Shown piece by piece: positions 1 to 10,491 of a DNA stretch of 64,000 bases. The notes under the pieces are model-generated. The model worked only from the letters and a program-made list of their open reading frames with translations, was not told the origin of the DNA and did no database searches. This DNA is from Sphingopyxis sp. BE259 (GTDB lineage Bacteria; Pseudomonadota; Alphaproteobacteria; Sphingomonadales; Sphingomonadaceae), in NCBI RefSeq assembly GCF_031457495.1, contig NZ_JAVDWM010000001.1, positions 1,600,001 to 1,664,000 on the forward strand, written 5' to 3'. Both the position numbers and the translations under genes were made by a program. How positions within the stretch are numbered: position 1 is the stretch's first letter; each line of letters begins with the position of its first letter.

Positions 1-1
1 T

Positions 2-334
2 TTCGACAGCTTCACCCCGCTTGGCCCGGTGTTCGTCCCGCGCGATTGCCTGGACGATCCGCACACCATCCGCTTGGGGCTGAAGGTCAACGGCGCGACG
101 ATGCAGGACGGCAACACGTCCGAGATGATCTTCAACATCTACGAACAGATCGCCTATCTTTCGACGATCCTCGAACTGCGCGCAGGCGACCTGATCGCGT
201 CGGGCACCCCCGCCGGGGTCGGCATGGGGCGCGGGGTCTTTCTGCAGGACGGCGACGTGATGACCGCGTGGATTGACGGGATCGGCGAACTCGCCAACCC
301 GGTCGCTGCCCCGCACCTGCCGAAAGAAGCATGA
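2..334 (+). CDS. Fumarylacetoacetate hydrolase (FAH) family protein, C-terminal part
   Basis: The frame is open from the window edge, so the 5' end of the gene is missing; about 110 C-terminal residues are visible. They carry the FAH-fold signature (FTPLGP near the edge, then NG-x-x-x-QDGNTSEMIF, then ASGTPAGVG). This family cleaves or isomerises acylpyruvates and similar beta-diketo acids from aromatic ring fission, using a divalent metal. The TGA stop overlaps the ATG of the next gene by 4 bases, placing it in the catabolic operon that follows. The exact substrate (fumarylpyruvate, 2-oxohept-3-ene-dioate or another) cannot be decided from this fragment. Confidence 0.9.
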   Translation, partial: FDSFTPLGPVFVPRDCLDDPHTIRLGLKVNGATMQDGNTSEMIFNIYEQIAYLSTILELRAGDLIASGTPAGVGMGRGVFLQDGDVMTAWIDGIGELANPVAAPHLPKEA

Positions 335-1374
335 CCATGGCTGCGCTATCCCGCCGCTCGCTGCTTGTCCCGATCCTGATCGTCGTGGCGATTGCCACGC
401 TCACCCTGTGGAGCGCTTTGGGCGGCAGTGCGCCCAAGACGGTGCAGCAAGCCGATGCGCGCACCGTGCGCTTCAACATGGCTTGGCTGCCGCAGGGCAG
501 CATGGCCGGCATCTTTGTCGCGATCGACAAGGGCTATTTCGCCGAGGCCGGGCTCAACGTCGAGGCGGTGCGCGGCTTTGGCGGCATACGGACGGCCAAT
601 GAGCTCGATCAGGGCATGTTCGAGTTTGCCTATATCGACCCGCTGTCGGTCGCGCTCAACCGGTCAAAGGGCGGCGCGGCGCGGATGATCGGCGGCATCA
701 ACATGCGGCTGCCCGCGGGTGCCTGCTTCGTCAAGGAACGCCACGTCATCACGAAGCCCGCCGACTTGGCGGGGCTGCGTTTCGGCGCCGGTCAAAGCTC
801 GGCGATCCAGGCACTGCTGCCGGCCTGGCTGAAAGGCAACGGCGTCGATCCGGTGCGCGTCGAACAGATCCAGCTCGACCCCGCGATCGTCGTGTCGTCG
901 CTGGTCGAGGGACGGATCGACGCCGCCGAATGCTGGCTGGGCAATTCGATGGCGCTGTTCGACAAGGCGGCAAAGGCGAAGGGTGTCACTATCGGGCGCA
1001 TCGCCTATGCCGATTTCGGGCTGGATGTTTACGGAAGCGGCTTTGCGGCGCGCGATTCGCTGATCGAAAAAGATCCCGAACTGGTGCGTGCTTTTTTGAA
1101 GGCAGCCTATCGCGGCTATGCGGACGCGGCGCGCGATCCCAAGGCCGCGCTGGCCGTCATTCGCAAACATTACCCGCTGCTCGACGAGGCCGTGACCGAA
1201 CGGCAGATCCGTGAAACCGCCGACCTGATGGCGGCCGAGGGCGGATCGCACCGGCTGAAGCCCGAGAAGGTTGCGCGGACCGTCACCTATCTTCAGGCGA
1301 GCGGCCAGTTGCAAGGCTTTGATGCCAACACGGCGCTGTTCACCAACGCCTTTGTGCCAATGGGGAAGCCGTGA
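331..1374 (+). CDS. ABC transporter substrate-binding protein, NMT1/THI5-like
   Basis: 347 residues, the usual length for periplasmic binding proteins of the nitrate/sulfonate/taurine and THI5-like class. A hydrophobic N-terminus (about residues 10-32) follows an S-R-R-S-L-L stretch that resembles a Tat signal; it could also act as an uncleaved membrane anchor. The mature part has the family patterns AWLPQGS, an ...DKGYFAEAGLNVE... block, and later KPADLAGLRFG and EGRIDAAE. It is coupled by ATGA overlap to the FAH gene, with the VOC gene directly after it and the permease and ATPase further downstream. The importer therefore probably feeds the aromatic pathway, but the ligand is unknown; an aminoaromatic acid is an inference from the neighbouring enzymes. 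Confidence 0.88.
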   Translation: MTMAALSRRSLLVPILIVVAIATLTLWSALGGSAPKTVQQADARTVRFNMAWLPQGSMAGIFVAIDKGYFAEAGLNVEAVRGFGGIRTANELDQGMFEFAYIDPLSVALNRSKGGAARMIGGINMRLPAGACFVKERHVITKPADLAGLRFGAGQSSAIQALLPAWLKGNGVDPVRVEQIQLDPAIVVSSLVEGRIDAAECWLGNSMALFDKAAKAKGVTIGRIAYADFGLDVYGSGFAARDSLIEKDPELVRAFLKAAYRGYADAARDPKAALAVIRKHYPLLDEAVTERQIRETADLMAAEGGSHRLKPEKVARTVTYLQASGQLQGFDANTALFTNAFVPMGKP

Positions 1375-1931
1375 TGAGCGACCCTGCCGCCTATCGCCCG
1401 CGACCGACGCGGCTGGGGCATCTGGTCCTGAAGGTGCGCGACATCGATCGGTCGCTCGCCTTTTACACCGAAGTGATGGGGCTCGAAGTGTCCGACTGGA
1501 TCGACCACCAGATGGTGTTCCTGCGCGCGGGCGAGGATCATCATGATCTGGCGCTTCTGCAACTGCCGCCCGGCCATATCGCGACGCCCGATGGCCATTT
1601 CCCGGCGGTGGAGCATTTCTCCTATCGGCTCGAGAGCCTGGACGAGATGGAAAAGGTGGCTGCGATGCTGGTCGCGCGCGGCATCACCATCGATCGCGGG
1701 ATCGGCAAACATGGTCCCGGCGCGAACAGCTTTCTGGTGTTCCGCGACCCGGATGGCAACAATGTCGAATTCTACACCGACATGACGCAGATCGACGCCG
1801 AGCATCCCTACACCCCGTCGGTGTGGGACGGCAAACAGCTCGACACGTTCGATCGCTGGCATCTGGAACATTTTTTGGTCCCGCCGCCCGCGCGCATCCA
1901 GTCGTTGATCGACAAGGAGGGCGGCCAATGA
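1374..1931 (+). CDS. VOC family protein, extradiol dioxygenase-like
   Basis: 185 residues from the ATG at 1374; a GTG at 1371 is an equally possible start. The single vicinal-oxygen-chelate module shows GHLVLKVRDIDRSLAFY at the N-terminus, a second candidate metal ligand in the HHDLAL segment, and DPDGNNVEFYTDM near the end. This matches the His-His-Glu metal triad of glyoxalase/extradiol dioxygenase folds. Members cleave catechols or act as isomerases or lyases. It sits between the binding protein and permease genes, so it is transcribed with the importer. Whether it opens a ring before or instead of the 3-hydroxyanthranilate dioxygenase encoded further down is undecided. Confidence 0.82.
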   Translation: MSDPAAYRPRPTRLGHLVLKVRDIDRSLAFYTEVMGLEVSDWIDHQMVFLRAGEDHHDLALLQLPPGHIATPDGHFPAVEHFSYRLESLDEMEKVAAMLVARGITIDRGIGKHGPGANSFLVFRDPDGNNVEFYTDMTQIDAEHPYTPSVWDGKQLDTFDRWHLEHFLVPPPARIQSLIDKEGGQ

Positions 1932-2683
1932 GCGCCCCCGCCGTCACCCGCGACCATGCGATCAGCATCGGTTTTTTCCTTGTTCTTGGTCTCGCCTGGG
2001 AATTCGGGGTGCGCTGGTCGGGGGTGCAATCCTATCTGTTGCCGCCGCCCGGCGCGATCCTCGCCGAACTGTGGCAGTCACGCGGACCGATATTGGCGCA
2101 AAGCCTGGTCACGCTGACCGAGGTGTTCTGGGGCTTTATCATCGCGGTGGCGCTGGGCGTGCCGATCGCGGCGCTGATCTATTTCTCGCGCACCGCGAAA
2201 CGCACCGTCTATCCGCTGTTCGTCGCGCTGCAGAGCATTCCCAAGATCGGCCTCGCGCCGCTGATCGTCGTCTGGTTCGGCTATGGGCTGACGTCGAAAC
2301 TGATCATGGCGTTCCTGTTCGCCTTTTTCCCGATCATCATCTCGACGCTCGGCGGGCTGGCGAGCACCCCGGCGCATCTGGAGGAACATTTCCGCGCCTT
2401 GCGCGCGACGCCGATGCAGAGCTTCTGGCGGCTGCGCGTTCCCGCGGCGCTGCCGAGCTTTCTCGACGGGTGCAAGGTCGCGATGCCGCTGGCGGTCATC
2501 GGCGCCGTCGTTGGCGAATTTGTTGGGTCGAACGACGGCTTGGGCAATCTGATCCTGACCGCGTCGGGTTCGGGACATACGACGCTGACCTTTGCGGCGT
2601 TGATCGCGGTGACGATGATGTCGCTCATTCTCTTCTACAGCGTGGCCTATTGGGAACGCTTCATCTGGTGGCGGGCGGCATGA
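1928..2683 (+). CDS. ABC transporter permease, SsuC/TauC-like
   Basis: 251 residues with about six hydrophobic segments. The binding-protein-dependent permease coupling loop (EAA-like, LRATPMQSFWRLRVPAALPSFLDG) lies near residues 155-180. The family imports sulfonates, nitrate, taurine, pyrimidines or aromatic acids across the inner membrane. I chose the ATG at 1928 because it overlaps the VOC stop by 4 bases and gives a normal N-terminus; the frame is open further upstream but only through VOC-coding sequence. The stop overlaps the ATPase start in the same way, consistent with a single transport module. Confidence 0.9.
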   Translation: MSAPAVTRDHAISIGFFLVLGLAWEFGVRWSGVQSYLLPPPGAILAELWQSRGPILAQSLVTLTEVFWGFIIAVALGVPIAALIYFSRTAKRTVYPLFVALQSIPKIGLAPLIVVWFGYGLTSKLIMAFLFAFFPIIISTLGGLASTPAHLEEHFRALRATPMQSFWRLRVPAALPSFLDGCKVAMPLAVIGAVVGEFVGSNDGLGNLILTASGSGHTTLTFAALIAVTMMSLILFYSVAYWERFIWWRAA

Positions 2684-3429
2684 GCGGGGTGATTTCGATT
2701 GCGGACGTCGGCAAGGCGTTCGGCGACCTGCGGGTGCTTGGTAATGTCAGCGCCGATATCGGCGCGGCGGAATTTGTGTCGGTGCTTGGTCCGTCGGGGT
2801 GCGGCAAGAGCACGTTGCTGCGCCTGATCGCCGGGCTGACCCCGTTCGAGCACGGCAGCATCAGTTTCAACGGGACAGAAGTCACCGCGCCCGCGCCCGA
2901 AATGGGGTTTGTGTTCCAGACGTCGAACCTGCTGCCCTGGCTCAATGTGCGCGACAATCTGCTGCTCGGCGTTGATCTCGACGCTGCGGTGCAGCGGCCA
3001 AGCGACGCGGTGTTCGCCGATCTGGTCGAGACGCTGGGCCTGACTGGCTTCGAGGCCAGCTATCCGCACCAGCTGTCGGGCGGGATGCGGCATCGCGTCG
3101 CGATCGGGCAGGCGCTGGCGCGTAATCCGCAGGTGCTGCTGATGGATGAGCCTTTCGGGGCGCTCGACGCATTGACCCGCGACCGGCTCAACATGGAATT
3201 GCTGCGCATCTGGCAGCGCGATCGCAAGACGGTGGTGCTGGTTACCCACAGCATTTCCGAAGCGGTGCTACTGTCCGACCGGGTGCTCGTGATGTCCGAA
3301 CGGCCGGGGACGATTATCGAGGATGTCCGCATCGACCTGCCGCGCCCGCGCGATCCCAGCGTCACGCGCGAGGATCCCGCGTTCGGCGACTATGTCGTGC
3401 GGCTGAGCAAATTGATGGGAGTATCGTGA
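2680..3429 (+). CDS. ABC transporter ATP-binding protein, SsuB/TauB-like
   Basis: 249 residues. Walker A is GPSGCGKST at residues 37-45, the Q-loop is in FVFQTSNLLPW, the signature is LSGGMRHR and Walker B is VLLMDEPFGAL, followed by VTHSISEA with the switch histidine. It is the energising subunit for the permease encoded immediately upstream. Close relatives serve nitrate/sulfonate/taurine-type importers. The start is fixed by the ATGA overlap with the permease; a longer in-frame extension runs through permease-coding sequence and is not credible. The stop overlaps the next gene's start. Confidence 0.93.
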   Translation: MSGVISIADVGKAFGDLRVLGNVSADIGAAEFVSVLGPSGCGKSTLLRLIAGLTPFEHGSISFNGTEVTAPAPEMGFVFQTSNLLPWLNVRDNLLLGVDLDAAVQRPSDAVFADLVETLGLTGFEASYPHQLSGGMRHRVAIGQALARNPQVLLMDEPFGALDALTRDRLNMELLRIWQRDRKTVVLVTHSISEAVLLSDRVLVMSERPGTIIEDVRIDLPRPRDPSVTREDPAFGDYVVRLSKLMGVS

Positions 3430-4256
3430 TGGACAGCGGGGTTCTGGCGACCGCGGGCGCCGAAATCTATTGGCAGACGCACGGGCAGGGACCGGCGGTG
3501 GTGCTGGCGCATGGAATCGGCGGCAATCATGCGATCTGGTATCGCCAGATCGACGCGCTGGCGCGGTCGAACCGTGTCATCCTGTTCGATCATCGCGGTT
3601 TCGGCCTGTCGCGCGATTTGGACGGACGCGGACGCGACGGCTTTGTCGATGACCTTACGGCGCTGCTCGACCATTTGGGCGAAACCAAGGCGGCGCTGGT
3701 CGGCCAGTCGATGGGCGCGGGGACGTGCATCGGCTTTGCGCATCGCGCGCCTGAAAGGGTCGCGGCGCTGGCGATCTGTGACAGTTTGCACGGGCTAGTC
3801 GAGAGTGACGCGGTCAAGGCGATCATGGATACGGCGCGGGCGCAAACCGCAACGATGGGACAGATCGAGCGCGTCCTTGGCGCGGCGGCATCGCGCGAAC
3901 TGGCGGGGCTCTATACGCAGATCGCGAGTTTCAACGCCGCCGATCGCCGCAGCCTGACCGGTCGTTTCGACGCGCGGCCCGCCGCCGAGCTCAGCGGCAA
4001 CGGTTTTCCGATCCTGTTCCTGTGCGGCGCCGACGACTTATTGTTCCCAGTCGCGGCGGTACGGCTGGTCCAGGCCGAGGTCGCCGGATCGTTTCTGGTC
4101 GAGGTCAACGATGCCGGGCATTCGGCGTTTCTGGAGCAGCCGGTGCAGTTCAACGACACCATCCTCTCGCTGCTCCAGATGGCGGACCATGTCGGCAAGG
4201 GCGGCGCCGTCCACAGCAACACTGTGGGCTATGTGCGGGTCGGGGGTGACGCATGA
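3429..4256 (+). CDS. Alpha/beta hydrolase
   Basis: 275 residues from the ATG at 3429 (GTG at 3426 also possible). An alpha/beta-hydrolase fold is shown by the oxyanion-hole segment LAHGIGGN, the nucleophile elbow GQSMG (Ser about 94), the acid in CGADD (Asp about 202) and the histidine in NDAGHSAF (about 231). Such enzymes in meta-cleavage operons hydrolyse C-C bonds of ring-fission products or release side chains as esters or enol-lactones. It lies between the importer and the dehydrogenase and is translationally coupled to both. The canonical 3-hydroxyanthranilate route has no hydrolase, so its role here is not explained by that pathway. Confidence 0.88.
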   Translation: MDSGVLATAGAEIYWQTHGQGPAVVLAHGIGGNHAIWYRQIDALARSNRVILFDHRGFGLSRDLDGRGRDGFVDDLTALLDHLGETKAALVGQSMGAGTCIGFAHRAPERVAALAICDSLHGLVESDAVKAIMDTARAQTATMGQIERVLGAAASRELAGLYTQIASFNAADRRSLTGRFDARPAAELSGNGFPILFLCGADDLLFPVAAVRLVQAEVAGSFLVEVNDAGHSAFLEQPVQFNDTILSLLQMADHVGKGGAVHSNTVGYVRVGGDA

Positions 4257-5731
4257 CCGATGCGGCTTACCCCTTCGCGAACCGCGACATCCTGAATTAT
4301 GTCGACGGCGCATTCGTCGCGACTGGCGCGCAATTCGACAATGTGAACCCGGTGACCGGCGAGGTTGCGGCGCGCGTGTCGCTGGCCGACCAGCCGCTGG
4401 TCGACCGCGCCGTTGCCGCGGCGCGGCGGGCGTTGAAAGGGCCATGGAGCAAGATGTCGCAGGCCGAGCGGTGCCAGCTGCTCGTCCGCGTCGCCGAGGG
4501 GATCGAGGCGCGCTTCGACGAATTCGCCGCCGCCGAGATCGCCGATACTGGCAAGTCGCTGCATCAGGCGCGCACGATCGACATTCCGCGCGGCGCCGCC
4601 AATTTTCGCGCCTTTGCGGGACTGGCGGAGTCGCGCGCGATGCCGAGTTTCCGCACCGATCTTCCTGACGGGCGCAGCGCAATCAACTATGCGATCGCCC
4701 GGCCGCTGGGCGTGGTCGCGATCATTTCGCCGTGGAACCTGCCGCTCTTGCTGATGACGTGGAAAGTCGCCCCGGCGCTCGCCTGCGGCAACGTCGTCGT
4801 CGTGAAGCCCAGCGAGGAAACGCCATCGACCGCGACCCTGCTGGCCGAGGTGATGGACGCCGCGGGGTTGCCGCCGGGTGTGTTCAACCTCGTCCACGGC
4901 TTTGGCGCCGACTCGACGGGCGAATGGCTGACCGCGCATCCCGACATCGACGCCATCACCTTTACCGGGGAATCGACCACCGGCGGCGCGATCATGCGCG
5001 TCGCCGCGGCGGGGGTGAAGCCGGTGTCGTTCGAACTCGGCGGCAAGAATGCCGCGCTGGTCTTTGCCGATTGCGATTTCGACGAGGCGGTGGCGGGAAC
5101 GGTGCGGTCGGTGTTTTCCAACTGCGGGCAGGTCTGCCTGTGCACAGAGCGTGTCTATGTCGAGCGGTCGATCTTCGACCGCTTCGTGAAGGCGCTGGCC
5201 GAGCGGGCCGAGGCGCTGACCATCGGCGATCCGTGGTCGGGTGCCGACATGGGGCCGCTGATTTCGCACGGCCATCGCGACAAGGTGCTCGGCTATTACC
5301 AGCTCGCGCGCGATGAGGGGGCGACGGTGGTGACTGGCGGCGGGGTGCCGGTGTTTGGGACGGCGCTCGACCAAGGCGCGTTCGTTCAGCCGACGATCCT
5401 GACCGGACTTGACGCCGATGCGCGCTGCGTGCGCGAGGAGATCTTCGGCCCGGTCTGCCATATCGCCCCCTTCGACCGCGAGGACGAGGCGATCGAGCTG
5501 GCGAACGATAGCGCCTATGGTCTGGCGGCGGCGATCTGGACCCGCGACGTCGGGCGCGCGCACCGCGTTGCCGCGCAGATGGAAGCGGGCATCGTCTGGG
5601 TCAATGAATGGTTCCTGCGCGACCTGCGCACGCCGTTCGGCGGCATGAAATTGTCGGGCATCGGGCGCGAGGGCGGCGAACATTCGCTGGGCTTTTATTC
5701 CGAACCGACCAACATCTGCGTGAAGTTGTAG
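4253..5731 (+). CDS. nbaE: 2-aminomuconate / 2-hydroxymuconate 6-semialdehyde dehydrogenase
   Basis: 492 residues, a full-length NAD-dependent aldehyde dehydrogenase. Visible are the SPWNLPLLLM cofactor segment, the catalytic glutamate in FELGGKN (about 261) and the catalytic cysteine in NCGQVCLC (about 295). The C-terminal FGGMKLSGIGREGG and EPTNICVKL resemble the semialdehyde dehydrogenases of meta-cleavage pathways. It would oxidise the 6-semialdehyde formed after ring opening and decarboxylation to 2-aminomuconate (or 2-hydroxymuconate). The neighbouring deaminase and 3-hydroxyanthranilate dioxygenase favour the amino substrate. The symbol follows the 2-nitrobenzoate (nba) pathway naming. 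Confidence 0.88.
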   Translation: MTDAAYPFANRDILNYVDGAFVATGAQFDNVNPVTGEVAARVSLADQPLVDRAVAAARRALKGPWSKMSQAERCQLLVRVAEGIEARFDEFAAAEIADTGKSLHQARTIDIPRGAANFRAFAGLAESRAMPSFRTDLPDGRSAINYAIARPLGVVAIISPWNLPLLLMTWKVAPALACGNVVVVKPSEETPSTATLLAEVMDAAGLPPGVFNLVHGFGADSTGEWLTAHPDIDAITFTGESTTGGAIMRVAAAGVKPVSFELGGKNAALVFADCDFDEAVAGTVRSVFSNCGQVCLCTERVYVERSIFDRFVKALAERAEALTIGDPWSGADMGPLISHGHRDKVLGYYQLARDEGATVVTGGGVPVFGTALDQGAFVQPTILTGLDADARCVREEIFGPVCHIAPFDREDEAIELANDSAYGLAAAIWTRDVGRAHRVAAQMEAGIVWVNEWFLRDLRTPFGGMKLSGIGREGGEHSLGFYSEPTNICVKL

Positions 5732-5741
5732 AGGAAGATCA

Positions 5742-6517
5742 ATGGCAGACATCGCCGCAATCGCCGCAAAGCTCGACGCCGCCTCCAGCGAGCCGCGGGC
5801 GATCCCGCAAATCACCGGGCAGGAGGGCGAATTGTCGCTCACCGACGCCTATGCGATCCAGCGCGCCACGATCGATCACCGGCTGGCGCGCGGCGCGACG
5901 CTGGTCGGGGTGAAAATGGGATTCACCAGCGAAGCCAAGATGATCCAGATGGGGCTGACCGACCAGATATGGGGGCGGCTGACGTCCGACATGTTGGTCG
6001 CGAATGGCGGCGCAATCGAGCGCGCACGCTTCATCCATCCGCGCGTCGAGCCCGAAATCGCAGTGCGCCTGAAAGCGCCGTTGGTGGGCGAAGTAACGCG
6101 CGATTCGGCGTTGGCAGCGGTCGATGCAGTCGCAGCCGCGCTCGAAATCATCGACAGCCGCTATGAAAATTTCCGTTTCGCGCTGGGCGATGTCGTCGCC
6201 GACAATGCGTCGTCATCGGCCTTTGTCGTCGGTCCCTGGCTTCCCGCCGATACCGACGTAGCTGATGTCGCGATGGCGATGCGCGTCGATGACGTTGTCG
6301 TCGAAACCGGATCGAGCGCGGCGATCCTGGGCGATCCGCTCCGCTCGCTGGTCGCGGCAGCCCGGCTGGCGGGCTCGGCGGGGCTGATGCTCCAGCCGGG
6401 CTGGACGATCATGCTCGGCGGCGCAACCGCGGCGGCGGCGATCGGCTCGGCGCGGGTGGTCTCGCTCGACGCCGGGCATCTGGGCCGCGTCGGTTTCACG
6501 ATTGCGGGGGATGCGGC

Positions 6518-6521
<4 letters not shown>
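5742..6521 (+). CDS. nbaG: 4-oxalocrotonate (2-oxo-3-hexenedioate) decarboxylase
   Basis: 259 residues of the 2-keto-4-pentenoate hydratase / oxalocrotonate decarboxylase family. [15 protein letters not shown], the metal-binding HPRVEPEIA segment and [12 protein letters not shown] favour the decarboxylase branch over the hydratase paralogue encoded at 7491. It would remove CO2 from 4-oxalocrotonate (deaminated 2-aminomuconate) to give 2-oxopent-4-enoate, normally in complex with the hydratase. A 10-base gap separates it from the dehydrogenase gene, one of the few non-overlapping joints in the operon. Its stop overlaps the next start. Confidence 0.87.
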
Positions 6522-8272
<1,751 letters not shown>

Positions 8273-8276
<4 letters not shown>

Positions 8277-9214
8277 ACAAAACCAAAGTGGCGATCATCG
8301 GGTCGGGCAATATCGGCACCGACCTGATGATCAAGATCATGCGGCTGTCCGAGGTGCTGGAAATGGGCGCCTTTGTCGGCATCGATCCCGAGAGCGATGG
8401 GCTGAAGCGCGCTGAACGGATGGGCGTGCCGATCACCGCCGACGGCCTCGACGGGCTGATCGCGCTGCCCGGCTTTGCCGACATCGCGATCGTGTTCGAC
8501 GCGACCTCGGCGGGCGCACACCAGCACCACAGCGCGGTGCTGATCGGACATGGCAAGCGCGTCATCGACCTGACCCCGGCGGCGATCGGTCCCTATACGG
8601 TCCCGCCGGTGAACGGCGACGCGCACCTCGATGCTCCCAACGTCAATATGGTGACCTGCGGCGGGCAGGCGACGATCCCGATCGTCGCCGCGGTAAACCG
8701 GGTCGCGAAGGTCCATTATGGCGAGATCGTCGCCTCGATCGCCTCGAAAAGCGCGGGGCCGGGGACGCGCGCCAATATCGACGAGTTTACCGAGACGACG
8801 AGCGAGGCGATCATGAAGGTTGGCGGCGCGACGCGCGGCAAGGCGATCATCGTGCTCAACCCCGCCGAACCGCCGCTGATCATGCGCGATACCGTCTATT
8901 GCCTGTGCGACGACGGCGACCGCGAGGCGATCCGGGCGAGCGTCGAGGCGATGGTCGCCGAGGTCCAGACCTATGTCCCGGGCTACCGCCTCAAGCAGGC
9001 GGTGCAGTTCGAGAGCATCGGCAGCAACGCGCCCTTGCGCATCCCCGAAATGGGCGGGAGCTTTACGGGCCTGAAGGTCAGCGTGTTCCTCGAGGTTGAG
9101 GGCGCGGCGCATTATCTGCCCGCCTATGCCGGCAACCTCGACATCATGACCTCGGCAGCGCTGAAGACCGCCGAGAAGATCGCGCTCCGCATGAATGAAG
9201 GAGCGGTCGCATGA
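8273..9214 (+). CDS. dmpF: Acetaldehyde dehydrogenase (acetylating)
   Basis: 313 residues, matching DmpF/MhpF/NbaJ in length. The N-terminal Rossmann motif is [13 protein letters not shown]; the catalytic cysteine lies in [12 protein letters not shown] (about residue 128); the C-terminal domain includes [14 protein letters not shown]. It converts acetaldehyde, CoA and NAD+ to acetyl-CoA, taking acetaldehyde through a channel from the aldolase encoded next. Both ends overlap neighbouring genes by 4 bases, fitting co-translation of the two-enzyme complex. Confidence 0.96.
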
Positions 9215-10239
9215 CTTTGGATCCGACTACGACCAAGCTCTATATCCAGGACGTCACGCTGCGCGACGGCATGCACGCGATCCGGCACCAGTACGGCCTC
9301 GATCATGTGCGGGCGATCGCCAAGGCGCTCGACCGCGCCAAGGTCGATGCGATCGAGGTTGCGCATGGCGACGGGCTGCAAGGGTCGAGCTTCAACTATG
9401 GCTTTGGCGCCCACACCGACTGGGAGTGGATCGGGGCGGTAGCGGAAGTGCTCGAACATAGCGTGCTCACAACATTGTTGCTGCCCGGCATCGGCACGGT
9501 TCACGACCTGAAGCGCGCTTATGACCTCGGCGTGCGTTCGGTGCGGATCGCGACGCATTGCACCGAAGCCGATGTGTCAAAGCAGCATATCGAAGCGGCG
9601 CGGAACCTGGGCATGGACGTCTCAGGCTTCCTGATGATGAGCCATATGTCGGCGCCCGACGCGCTGGCCCAGCAAGCCAAGCTCATGGAAAGCTATGGCG
9701 CGCATTGCGTCTATGTCACCGACAGCGGCGGGGCGATGACGATGGACCAATATGCGGCGCGGCTCGCGGCTTACGATCGCGTTCTCAAGCCTGAGACCCA
9801 GCGCGGCGTCCACGCCCACCATAACCTGAGCCTTGGTGTCGCGAACAGCATCGTTGCGGTGCAGAGTGGCGCGATCCGTGTCGATGCCAGTCTGGCGGGT
9901 ATGGGGGCAGGGGCGGGCAATGCACCGCTTGAAGTGTTCATCGCCGCTGCCGACGTCCATGGCTGGAACCATGGCTGCGACCTGTTCGCGCTGATGGACG
10001 CCGCCGAAGATCTGGTGCGCCCGCTGCAGGATCGCCCGGTGCGCGTCGACCGCGAGACACTCACCCTCGGCTACGCCGGGGTTTACTCCAGCTTCCTGCG
10101 CCATGCCGAAAAGGCCGCCGCCGACCACGGTCTCGACACCCGCGCCATCCTGGTCGAACTGGGGCGGCGCAAGATGGTCGGGGGACAGGAAGACATGATC
10201 ACCGACGTCGCGCTCGATATGCTGCGCGACCGCCGTTAA
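9211..10239 (+). CDS. dmpG: 4-hydroxy-2-oxovalerate aldolase
   Basis: 342 residues, DmpG/MhpE/NbaI-like. The HMGL-type TIM barrel starts with [18 protein letters not shown], has [16 protein letters not shown] in the middle, a metal-binding [13 protein letters not shown], and the C-terminal DmpG communication domain. It splits 4-hydroxy-2-oxovalerate into pyruvate and acetaldehyde. It is the last gene of the operon; about 80 bases later comes a tRNA. No strong intrinsic terminator was seen behind it. Confidence 0.96.
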   Translation: MTLDPTTTKLYIQDVTLRDGMHAIRHQYGLDHVRAIAKALDRAKVDAIEVAHGDGLQGSSFNYGFGAHTDWEWIGAVAEVLEHSVLTTLLLPGIGTVHDLKRAYDLGVRSVRIATHCTEADVSKQHIEAARNLGMDVSGFLMMSHMSAPDALAQQAKLMESYGAHCVYVTDSGGAMTMDQYAARLAAYDRVLKPETQRGVHAHHNLSLGVANSIVAVQSGAIRVDASLAGMGAGAGNAPLEVFIAAADVHGWNHGCDLFALMDAAEDLVRPLQDRPVRVDRETLTLGYAGVYSSFLRHAEKAAADHGLDTRAILVELGRRKMVGGQEDMITDVALDMLRDRR

Positions 10240-10320
10240 GCCGCCAAGGCCGGGCTGGAAAAATTGAATCGCCACGGCGCTTGTCTTCGCCGAGCCACGC
10301 TGTTAGAGGCGCGCCTCGTT

Positions 10321-10396
10321 GCCGCTTTAGCTCAGTTGGTAGAGCACATCATTCGTAATGATGGGGTCACAGGTTCGAGTCCTGTAAGCGGCACCA
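10321..10396 (+). tRNA. tRNA-Thr (anticodon CGT)
   Basis: A 76-base cloverleaf can be folded by eye. The acceptor arms GCCGCTT and AAGCGGC pair perfectly, the D-arm contains AGCTCAGTTGGTAGAGC, and the anticodon stem CATCA/TGATG carries loop TTCGTAA with anticodon CGT. The T-arm is ACAGG-TTCGAGT-CCTGT. The 3' CCA (10394-10396) is encoded. It reads ACG codons, which are common in this GC-rich genome. Confidence 0.97.
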
Positions 10397-10491
10397 CTCT
10401 CCCGTTCATTCGCGCGCAATCGCCGGGTTGCGATAGCGGGCAGGCCGCATAAGCCATTTGCTTATGCTGTATTGCGATTGTAATACGGCGG

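Noticed and set aside
4229-5842. Long minus-strand open frame (537 codons) opposite the semialdehyde dehydrogenase
   Set aside because: It mirrors a clear enzyme gene, has an Arg/His/Asp-rich composition typical of antisense frames in GC-rich DNA, and shows no domain or ribosome site.
10321-10396. tRNA-Thr as the border of a genomic island holding the catabolic operon
   Set aside because: No integrase and no duplicated 3' tRNA end were seen; base composition of the operon is like its surroundings.
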